NCBI RefSeq assembly: GCF_036347055.1
Contig: NZ_CP108882.1
Location: forward strand, 6,684,001-6,748,000
Direction of reading: 5' to 3'
Length of the DNA stretch: 64,000 nucleotides
Source: Streptomyces sp. NBC_00820
GTDB taxonomy: Bacteria; Actinomycetota; Actinomycetes; Streptomycetales; Streptomycetaceae
Part shown: positions 57,653 to 64,000 of the stretch, piece by piece
Position numbering within the stretch: position 1 is the first letter of the stretch
Layout: each line of letters opens with the position of its first letter
Translations under genes and position numbers: made by a program
The notes under the pieces: generated by a model
Told to the model about the DNA's origin: nothing
Databases searched by the model: none
The model's input: the letters and a program-made list of their open reading frames with translations, nothing else

Positions 57653-57769
57653 GTGCGTGACCGTACCGCAGTCGTCGTTCCCCCCTCGCGGTCCGAGGTG
57701 ATTCTGGTGTCCTCGGCCGTCCGGTGCCCGCTGCGCGGCCGGCACCGGATGCCCGCGACGAGTCTCTGA
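57653..57769 (+). CDS. Short leader ORF (38 residues) upstream of the EF-G paralogue
   Basis: GTG 57653 has GAGGGGAG seven bases upstream, a strong ribosome-binding site. It starts a 38-codon frame (VRDRTAVVVPPSRSEVILVS and further, with two internal Cys or Ser and many Arg and Pro codons) ending at TGA 57769. It has no similarity that I recognise. Two hairpins follow before the EF-G start: CCTGCC-CGTC-GGCAGG at 57788-57803 and GGGCC/GGCCC at 57825-57840. Together they resemble a translation attenuator, as in ribosomal-protection genes. The rest of the gap 57497-57901 has no gene. Confidence 0.4.
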   Translation: MRDRTAVVVPPSRSEVILVSSAVRCPLRGRHRMPATSL

Positions 57770-57901
57770 CACGTGTGGCCCTCATGTCCTGCCCGTCGGC
57801 AGGGCCTTGGGGCTGCCGTTCCGCGGGCCTGATCGGGCCCACCGCCCCTCGTCCGGGAATCGCGCCGCCCCTTCTCCTGCTCCGCAGAAAGGCCACGGGC
57901 C

Positions 57902-60031
57902 GTGCGTACCGACCTCATCACCCTCAACAGCCTCGCCACCATCCGCAACCTCGGCATCCTCGCTCACGTCGACGCCGGGAAGACCACTGTCACCGAGCGG
58001 ATCCTGTATGCCACCGGTACCACCCACAAACGCGGAGAGGTGCACGACGGCACCACCGTCACCGACTTCGACCCGCAGGAACGCGACCGGGGGATCACCA
58101 TCTTCGCCGCGGCCGTCAGCTGCGCCTGGGACGGGCACCGGATCAACCTGATCGACACCCCCGGGCACGTGGACTTCGCGGACGAGGTCGAACGCTCGCT
58201 CAGGGTCCTCGACGGGGCCGTCGCCGTCTTCGACGCCGTCGCCGGGGTCGAGCCGCAGAGCGAGGCGGTGTGGCGGCAGGCGGACCGGCACCGGGTGCCC
58301 CGGATCGCCTTCGTCAACAAGATGGACCGCGCGGGCGCCGACCTCGACGCCGCCGTCGCCTCCATCCGGGAGCGGCTGCATCCGGCGCCGCTCGTCGTCC
58401 AGTTGCCGATCGGCGCCGAGGAGGACTTCACCGGTGTCGTGGACCTGGTGCGCATGCGGGCGGTGGTGTGGGACGGCGACGGGGGCGTACCCGGTGCGCC
58501 TGGCGTCGTCGCCGTACCTGCCGAGGGGCCGGTGCCGGACGAGCTGCGTGACGAGGCGCTGCGCCGGCGCCGGCTCCTGGAGGAGGCGGTGGCGGAACTG
58601 CACCCGGCCGCGCTGGAGGAGTTCTGCGACCGGGAGACGCTCTCCGCGTCCACCCTCGCCGGCGCCCTGCGCGACCTCACCCGGGCCGGAACTGGTGTCG
58701 TCGTCCTGTGCGGATCCGCGTACCGCAACCGGGGCGTCGAGCCGCTCCTGGACGCGGTGGTGGCCTACCTGCCGTCGCCGTTGGACGTGCCCGCCGTACG
58801 CGGTGTCCACGAGGACACCGAACAGCGGCGGGCGGCCGACCCCCGAGCGCCGTTCGCGGCACTCGCGTTCAAGGTGAACGCGGGCGGCACGGGACGGCTG
58901 ACCTATGTGCGCGTGTACTCGGGCACGATCGAGAAGGGAGACACCGTGCGTGACACGCGCAGCGGACGCACCGAGCGCGTGGCGCGGATCCTGCGGGTCA
59001 TGGCCGACCGGCACGCCCAGCTGGACCGGGCGGCCGCCGGGGACATCGTCGCGCTCGTGGGCCTGAAGTCGGCGCGCGCCGGTTCGACGCTGTGCGATCC
59101 CGCCGCCCCGCTGCTGCTGGAACCGCCCGTGGTCGCCGAGCCCGTGGTGTCCGTGGCCGTCGAGGCACGTCGCGCCACCGACACCGGCCGGTTGGCGACG
59201 GCTCTGGCCCGGCTGGTGGAGGAGGACCCGTCGCTGGTGGTGCGTACCGACGAGGAGACCGGTCAGACGGTGCTGTCCGGGATGGGTGAACTGCACCTGG
59301 AGGTGGCGGTGGAGAAGATCCGGCGAGAGGGGGGACTGGAGGTCGGCGTGGGCCGTCCGGGGGTCGCGTACCGGGAGACCGTGCTGCGTGGCGTGCGCGG
59401 GCTGGTCCACCGGCACGTCAAACAGGACGGCGGAGCAGGGCAGTTCGCCCACATCGTCCTGGACGTGGAGCCGCTCGGCGATGAGCCCGGCGCAACTGGC
59501 TTCGCCTTCCGGTCTGTTGTCGTCGGCGGACGCGTACCGCAGGAGTACGTGCGCGCCGTCGAGGCCGGCTGCCGGGACGCGCTGGCCGAGGGGCCGCTCG
59601 GCGGGCACCCGGTGACCGGGCTGCGCGTCACGCTGACCGACGGCTCCACCCACGTGAAGGACTCCTCCGACACGGCGTTCCGCACCGCCGGCCGGTTCGG
59701 ACTCCGCGAGGCCCTGCGCGCCTGCGCGACGGCCCTGCTGGAGCCGGTCGCCGAGGTCACGGTCACCGTGCCCGAGGACGCGGTCGGCGGCGTGCTCGGC
59801 GACCTGGCCGCCCGGCTCGGCCGCGTCACCGGCTCCGAGAGCCGCGGCGGTTCGGCGGTGGTCACCGCCACCGTGCCGCTGGCCGAACTGTTCGGCTACG
59901 CGACCCGTCTGCGCAGCCGCACACAGGGCCGGGGCACCTTCACGGCCCGGCCCGCCGGCTACGCGGTGGCACCGCCTTCGGCCGCGGCGTCGGCCGACGC
60001 GGGGGCTTCCGGGGCGGGGGTGCGGCGGTGA
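57902..60031 (+). CDS. Elongation factor G paralogue (EF-G2/ribosomal-protection-like GTPase)
   Basis: The 709-residue protein has all translational GTPase motifs: G1 AHVDAGKT (21-28), switch I with [12 protein letters not shown]3 DTPGH (85-89), G4 NKMD (139-142) and G5 CGSA. Domains II to V typical of EF-G follow, including [14 protein letters not shown] and [15 protein letters not shown]. It lies apart from rpsL, rpsG and tuf, so it is not the main EF-G. Streptomyces have a second EF-G gene of this type; related proteins protect the ribosome from tetracycline. GTG 57902 has AGAAAGG upstream. A leader ORF and hairpins upstream suggest translation-level control. Confidence 0.92.
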   Translation: MRTDLITLNSLATIRNLGILAHVDAGKTTVTERILYATGTTHKRGEVHDGTTVTDFDPQERDRGITIFAAAVSCAWDGHRINLIDTPGHVDFADEVERSLRVLDGAVAVFDAVAGVEPQSEAVWRQADRHRVPRIAFVNKMDRAGADLDAAVASIRERLHPAPLVVQLPIGAEEDFTGVVDLVRMRAVVWDGDGGVPGAPGVVAVPAEGPVPDELRDEALRRRRLLEEAVAELHPAALEEFCDRETLSASTLAGALRDLTRAGTGVVVLCGSAYRNRGVEPLLDAVVAYLPSPLDVPAVRGVHEDTEQRRAADPRAPFAALAFKVNAGGTGRLTYVRVYSGTIEKGDTVRDTRSGRTERVARILRVMADRHAQLDRAAAGDIVALVGLKSARAGSTLCDPAAPLLLEPPVVAEPVVSVAVEARRATDTGRLATALARLVEEDPSLVVRTDEETGQTVLSGMGELHLEVAVEKIRREGGLEVGVGRPGVAYRETVLRGVRGLVHRHVKQDGGAGQFAHIVLDVEPLGDEPGATGFAFRSVVVGGRVPQEYVRAVEAGCRDALAEGPLGGHPVTGLRVTLTDGSTHVKDSSDTAFRTAGRFGLREALRACATALLEPVAEVTVTVPEDAVGGVLGDLAARLGRVTGSESRGGSAVVTATVPLAELFGYATRLRSRTQGRGTFTARPAGYAVAPPSAAASADAGASGAGVRR

Positions 60032-60036
60032 CGCTC

Positions 60037-60087
60037 CGGTGATGGTGCCGGTTCGGTGACGGTCCCGGTTCGGTGATGGTGCCGGTC
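60037..60087. repeat. 17-bp imperfect tandem repeat (CGGTGATGGTGCCGGTT, 3 copies)
   Basis: Three copies with 17-base spacing (second copy CGGTGACGGTCCCGGTT) begin six bases after the EF-G stop. Confidence 0.85.
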
Positions 60088-60130
60088 CGGTGAGCGCGGC
60101 CGACCGTCCTCGGCTCGCGCCGGCCACGGA

Positions 60131-60154
60131 CCGGCGGGCCGGCGGGCCGGCGGG
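60131..60154. repeat. 8-bp tandem repeat (CCGGCGGG, 3 copies)
   Basis: Three exact copies in the same gap, directly before the terminator stem. Confidence 0.85.
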
Positions 60155-60165
60155 CCGGGACCGGG

Positions 60166-60209
60166 GCTGTGGCCGGGACCGCGGCCCCGGCCCCGGTCCC
60201 GGCCACAGC
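60166..60209 (+). terminator. Stable hairpin downstream of the EF-G paralogue
   Basis: GCTGTGGCCGGGACC (60166-60180) pairs exactly with GGTCCCGGCCACAGC (60195-60209) around a 14-base loop. It is the probable end of the EF-G transcript. The remaining part of the 315-base gap shows no gene. Confidence 0.8.
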
Positions 60210-60346
60210 AAGGGCGAACCGGCGAGTGTCCCGCACGGGCATCCACCGGTTCGCCCCTGCGTAGGCTGTGCCCGGCGTGCCTGCCGACCAGGTGTCGTCA
60301 CCGCTTCCAAGAGTGCGACCACGTCGCGGAGTTCAGGAGTTCCCAC

Positions 60347-60763
60347 GTGTCACCCCGCTTCGAGACCGCCCGTTTCCACGTCGAGTCCGGGCCTGCTTCG
60401 CTGTTCACCCGGGTCCGTCACGTCCTGCGGGAGCCCGCGCTCCTCAAGGCACACGGATCGCATGTCGCCGAGCGGCTGCGGAGAAGGGGCGCGCCCACCG
60501 GTGAACTGACCCGGTTCGATCCGGAGTGCTGGTCCCTGGTCTCCGCGGAGGTGCGCACCGACACCGGCAAGTGGGTGAAGTCGACCTGGCGGGTGCGTGC
60601 CGAAGGTCGCGACTGGTGGGTGGTGGTGGGGCTGGGCAACGCCCTTGTCACCGTCATCGACGTCGACCCCCGGCGCCGTGGGCGGGGTGACGGGATCGTC
60701 ACCGGCGGACCGCTGTACACACATGTCGAGGCCGTCAACGCGGAACTCATGAGCGCCGGATGA
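60347..60763 (+). CDS. Hypothetical protein, 138 residues
   Basis: The protein begins SPRFETARFHVESGPASLFT, continues with basic helices (HVAERLRRRGAPTGELTRFD) and then has a beta-rich half (EVRTDTGKWVKSTWRVRAEG, RDWWVVVGLGNALVTVIDVD). I do not recognise the family, but the alternation of helices and strands and the strong codon bias indicate a real gene. GTG 60347 has AGGAG seven bases upstream. A possible part-duplication of DNA (two copies of GTGAGCGTGCCG with CCCTCCCGCAGTGCG at 60784-60860) follows. Confidence 0.7.
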   Translation: MSPRFETARFHVESGPASLFTRVRHVLREPALLKAHGSHVAERLRRRGAPTGELTRFDPECWSLVSAEVRTDTGKWVKSTWRVRAEGRDWWVVVGLGNALVTVIDVDPRRRGRGDGIVTGGPLYTHVEAVNAELMSAG

Positions 60764-60783
60764 CAGAAGAAGGGCGGGAGCGG

Positions 60784-60860
60784 GTGAGCGTGCCGGCGCA
60801 CTCCACCCCCTCCCGCAGTGCGGAGTGAGCGTGCCGACGCGCTCCCCCTCCCGCAGTGCG
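60784..60860. repeat. Direct repeat of about 38 bases, two copies
   Basis: GTGAGCGTGCCGGCGCACTC plus CCCTCCCGCAGTGCG occurs at 60784-60823 and, slightly shortened, at 60825-60860, between the hypothetical gene and the convergent helicase gene. Confidence 0.8.
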
Positions 60861-60919
60861 CCGGGGCGTCGGGACGGGAATCCCGGCCCGACGCCCGCGT
60901 CGCCTCCGCCCGTTGCCGG

Positions 60920-63900
60920 TCAGCCGCCGGCGGCGGGACCCTCCAGGGGCACCAGCCCCGACGGCCCCTCCTCGACCGCGTTCCTCGCGAGGAGCGCCTC
61001 GATGTCCGCGCCGAAGGCGGACCGGATGTCGGCCCCCAGTCGCAGCCAGCCGAAGAACCGGGCGGTCTCCCTGGCGAGTTCCTCACGGGTCAGCCCGGGA
61101 GACTCGGAGAGGACGCCCAGCAGGGCGACCTGCCGCTCGGCCGGGGGAACGTGCGAGACCTTCTTGCGGTCGAAGTCCGCGCTCGGCGTACGGGCCGCGG
61201 TCACCGCACGGTCCGGCAGGTCCCACGCCGTTCCCGCCCGCGAGGCCCGCTTCCTGTTCCCCAGGCGCTGCAACGCCTTGCGGACACTGGCCTGGACGAT
61301 CTGCCCGGCACGGTCCAGGTCCCAGGCCTCCCGCATCCGGCCGATCAGGACGTCCTCCTCGACGGGCCCCTCGACCTCGATGATCTGCCGGGCCACCTCG
61401 GCCACCAGACCGAGCGCCTCGGGCTCGCGCAGATCGATGCCGCCCAAACCGGTCCGATGGCCCAGGGAACGCCGCAGCTCGTACAGTTCCTCGCGGCGCA
61501 TCGCACGGTAGGGCATGCTCCACTCCGAGCGGTCCGACTCCTCGACGGGAACGATCTCGACCTCGGCGGTCACCGGCTCGGACACCGGCGAGAGGGCCGC
61601 CTTCGCGGCCGGCGCGTGCGGATCGACGGCGCACGCGGCCTCGACCGCCTCGCGCAGCCGTCGCTGCGCGTCCCGGCGGTTGCGGTACCAGTCGGTGCCC
61701 CAGATCCGGTGCAGGTTCCAACCCAGACCGCGCAGGATCTCCTCCCGCAGCCGGTCACGGTCGCGGGCCGCGCGCGAGGAGTGGTACATCGCCCCGTCGC
61801 ACTCGATGCCGAGCGCGTACGAGCCGGGGGCCCCGGGGTGCCGGACCGCCATGTCGATCCGGAAGCCGGCGACGCCCACCTGGGGCTGTACGTCGTAGCC
61901 CCAGCCGCGCAGGGTGTCGAGCACGTCCTCCTCGAACGGACTCTCCGGAGCGGCGTCCGCGTCGGGTGCCGCCGTGGCCAGGACCGCGGGTCCCTGCTCG
62001 GCGTACTGCAGATAGCGCTTCAGGTGCTGGACGCTCTTGTTCGCGCTGTCCGGGAGTTCCGAGCCGTGGAAGGAGGCCACGACCTCCATGCGGTGCCGCG
62101 CGCGCGTCACGGCGACGTTCAGCCGCCGCCAGCCGCCCTCGCGGTTGACCGGACCGAACTGGGCGCGCAGCTTGCCCTCCGCGTCGCGGCCGTAGCCCAC
62201 CGACAGGATGATCACGTCGCGTTCGTCGCCCTGCACCGTCTCCAGGTTCTTCACGAAGAACCCGCCGAGACGGTCCTCCGTGAAGTACTCGTCGAGGTCG
62301 GGACGGCCCTTGCGGGCCCGCGCGACCGCGTCCTCGACGGCCTCGGCCTGCGCCTTGGAGAGCGTGACGATGCCCAGCGTCAGATGGGGCCTGGTCGAGA
62401 AGTGATGGATGACCCGCTCGGCGACCACCGCGGCCTCGCGGACGTTGTCACGCCGGTTGCTGCGGTCGTACACGCCGTCGGCCTTGTAGAAGGCGACGCC
62501 CACGTCGTGCCCGGCGGTGACCGCGCCCGGGAACACGACCATGGAGTCGTCGTAGAACTCGTGGTTGCTGAAGGCGATCAGGTTCTCGTGCCGGCTCCGG
62601 TAGTGCCAGCGCAGCGACAGTTCGCGCAGGACGCCACTGGCCTTGCACGCGTCCAGGATGGACTCGAAGGAGTCGGGCGCCTCCTCGTCCCACTCGTCGT
62701 CATCGTCGGAGTCGCCGCCGGTGCTGAAGAACGACGTGGGCGGAAGCTGCCGCGGGTCGCCCGCCACGATCAGGGCGTCGCCGCGGTAGACGGCGTTGAC
62801 GGCGTCCTGCGGCAGGACCTGTGACGCCTCGTCGAAGATCACCACGTCGAAGCGGAAGTCCGGGGGCAGGTACTGGCTGACGGTCAGCGGGCTCATCATG
62901 AAGCACGGCTTGAGCCGCTGGACCACGTCCCGTGTCTCGTCCAGCAACCGCCGTACGGGCTTGTGCCGGCGCTGCAGCTTGGCCTGCCGGCTCAGGACCG
63001 CGGCCTGACCCGTCGTCGCCCGGCGGGGACGGCGCGCGTTGCACGCGGCGATCACCGTGGCGTGGGCGGCCTGGACCAGGCCCTGGTCCAGGCGCCGGTA
63101 GCGCTCCACCAGTTGGTCCCGGTCGGTGGCCCGAACGGTCGCGAGCCGGCTGTCGGCCGACAGCTGATGCTCCACCCACGCCCGCAGCACGGTGCGCTCC
63201 ACGGCCACCGGAAACAGGGACGACGGTACGTCGCGGTCCGCCAGCTGGGCCGGCAACTCCTCGAGGCCGTAACGGCTGAGCACCTCGCGGGCCTCGGCGG
63301 AACGGATCCAGGCGTCGGGGCCGTAGGGATCGTCGGACATCCGGTCCAGGAGCGCCTGGGCGGAGGGGAACCCGGTCTCCAGCTCGGCGCGGATCTCCGC
63401 CGCCCGGCCGGGTTCGAAGCGGCCGGTGAGCACCTCGGTGCGCTCCAGCCAGTCGCGGTGGCGGCGTTCCACCGACGAGTCGGGTTCGGCGCGCAGCAGC
63501 AGGCGGGCGGCCTCGGCTGCCAGGGGAGCGGCCGCGCCGGTGCCGGACGCGGTGCGCCTGGCGGCGAGGACCCAGTCCAGCGCGCCCAGGACCGTCTCGC
63601 GGGAGGTACGGATCCCCTCGTACAGATCGCCGAGCAGGAGGCGGTGCTCGGCCTCGGCCTTCAGGAGGTCCTCCTCGGCGGCGCGTGCCGCCACCACCGC
63701 CGCCACCGAGGCCCGGGCGGAGCCCAGGGACAGCCGGGCCGGGCTCCCTTCCGGCAGACCGGCGGCACGAGCCACCGAGTGGATCAGGGAAGCCGCCTCG
63801 TCCAGGGGGTCGAGGTGGGCGCGCAGCCAGGCCATGCCCGCGGGCAGGGAGCGGGCCCGCAGGCCGGGGGCGGCGGGGGCGAGGGCCGGGGCCTCGGTGA

Positions 63901-64000
63901 ACGCCTGCCAGTCGGCGCACTCCGCGCGCAGGCGCGCGGCCGACTCCAGCAGGCCCGGAACGACGGGCCGGCCGGCGCACAGGGCGCCGACGAGGCCGCC
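60920..64000 (-). CDS. Giant SF1 helicase with Vsr-like nuclease and DUF3320-type C-terminus (partial, continues beyond window)
   Basis: Only the last 1026 codons are present; the frame is open to the right edge. A helical part is followed by helicase motifs VIFDEASQVLPQDAVNAV (Walker B, DEAS), VAGDPRQLPP, LRWHYRSRHENLIAFSN, VQGDERDVIILSVGYG and LNVAVTRARHRMEV. Next comes a PD-(D/E)xK-like domain with FRIDMAV and LGIECDGAMYHSSRAARDRD, similar to the Vsr/DUF559 group, and then a C-terminal DUF3320-like part. The Walker A is upstream, outside the window. Such large proteins (DUF4011/SF1 helicase type) occur in defence islands and may act on foreign DNA or RNA. The domains seen are clear; the role is inference. 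Confidence 0.85.
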   Translation of the reverse strand, partial: GGLVGALCAGRPVVPGLLESAARLRAECADWQAFTEAPALAPAAPGLRARSLPAGMAWLRAHLDPLDEAASLIHSVARAAGLPEGSPARLSLGSARASVAAVVAARAAEEDLLKAEAEHRLLLGDLYEGIRTSRETVLGALDWVLAARRTASGTGAAAPLAAEAARLLLRAEPDSSVERRHRDWLERTEVLTGRFEPGRAAEIRAELETGFPSAQALLDRMSDDPYGPDAWIRSAEAREVLSRYGLEELPAQLADRDVPSSLFPVAVERTVLRAWVEHQLSADSRLATVRATDRDQLVERYRRLDQGLVQAAHATVIAACNARRPRRATTGQAAVLSRQAKLQRRHKPVRRLLDETRDVVQRLKPCFMMSPLTVSQYLPPDFRFDVVIFDEASQVLPQDAVNAVYRGDALIVAGDPRQLPPTSFFSTGGDSDDDDEWDEEAPDSFESILDACKASGVLRELSLRWHYRSRHENLIAFSNHEFYDDSMVVFPGAVTAGHDVGVAFYKADGVYDRSNRRDNVREAAVVAERVIHHFSTRPHLTLGIVTLSKAQAEAVEDAVARARKGRPDLDEYFTEDRLGGFFVKNLETVQGDERDVIILSVGYGRDAEGKLRAQFGPVNREGGWRRLNVAVTRARHRMEVVASFHGSELPDSANKSVQHLKRYLQYAEQGPAVLATAAPDADAAPESPFEEDVLDTLRGWGYDVQPQVGVAGFRIDMAVRHPGAPGSYALGIECDGAMYHSSRAARDRDRLREEILRGLGWNLHRIWGTDWYRNRRDAQRRLREAVEAACAVDPHAPAAKAALSPVSEPVTAEVEIVPVEESDRSEWSMPYRAMRREELYELRRSLGHRTGLGGIDLREPEALGLVAEVARQIIEVEGPVEEDVLIGRMREAWDLDRAGQIVQASVRKALQRLGNRKRASRAGTAWDLPDRAVTAARTPSADFDRKKVSHVPPAERQVALLGVLSESPGLTREELARETARFFGWLRLGADIRSAFGADIEALLARNAVEEGPSGLVPLEGPAAGG

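Noticed and set aside
57782..60346. An 854-codon minus-strand frame opposite the EF-G gene
   Set aside because: Antisense shadow without motifs.

Overview
The window is high-GC actinobacterial DNA and almost certainly Streptomyces. Coding regions show strong third-position G/C bias and many GTG or TTG starts. Streptomyces hallmarks include two helix-turn-helix regulators with DUF5753 tails (one with its DUF397 partner), RsbW-like ATP-binding proteins, a PAS/GAF/SpoIIE phosphatase, a WXG100-like/DUF1023 pair and a GH75 chitosanase. All assignments come from reading translated sequence and DNA motifs; no database search was possible.

Layout. 1-21.2 kb is ordinary chromosomal metabolism and regulation: the 3' end of an aminoglycoside phosphotransferase-like gene, a holin-like/phosphodiesterase membrane protein, OsmC, an XRE-DUF5753 regulator, an ADP-ribosylglycohydrolase, a pterin dehydratase followed by two methyltransferases (the second with a histidine-rich N-terminus), the chitosanase, an aldo/keto reductase, an acyl-CoA ligase, two LysR regulators each divergent from its likely target, a YecD-like hydrolase, an OFA-type MFS transporter with a 42-residue small partner, and a KAS III enzyme. 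A tRNA-Leu(GAG) with a terminator lies at 21.5 kb, then a P450, a truncated acyltransferase and the SpoIIE-type phosphatase.

26-43 kb is accessory. It holds an RNase H-domain protein with a small upstream gene; a RelE/ParE-like domain fused to a UvrD-type helicase, preceded by a Ser/Thr kinase with a TPR-like tail and a double SUKH protein; two ATP-binding proteins; a WXG100-like/DUF1023/lipoprotein trio; a winged-helix protein; an XRE-DUF5753/DUF397 pair; and an EcsC-like protein. Gene debris shows turnover: a frameshifted kinase 5' fragment, a remnant of an ATP-binding gene and a promoterless membrane-protein tail. One promoter-like element, GTGACGC-N15-TTGTACGCG, is found at three of these loci.

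43-53.5 kb is a restriction-modification island on the minus strand: an N6-adenine methylase with its own helix-turn-helix and a specificity-like tail, then hsdM, two tandem hsdS genes and hsdR. The hsdS genes share their first half and extreme C-terminus but differ in the second recognition domain. The methylase promoter is a perfect palindrome that supplies a TTGACA hexamer to each strand.

53.5-64 kb continues the accessory theme: a secreted or membrane protein, a palindromic MITE-like element with CTAG duplications, two tandem AbiEii-like nucleotidyltransferases without a recognisable antitoxin, an EF-G paralogue preceded by a short leader ORF and hairpins, a small conserved-looking protein, and the C-terminal part of a giant SF1 helicase with a Vsr-like nuclease domain running off the right edge. 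The most promising candidates for new biology are the RelE-like-helicase/kinase/SUKH cassette, the tandem nucleotidyltransferases and the self-regulating RM island with switchable specificity genes.
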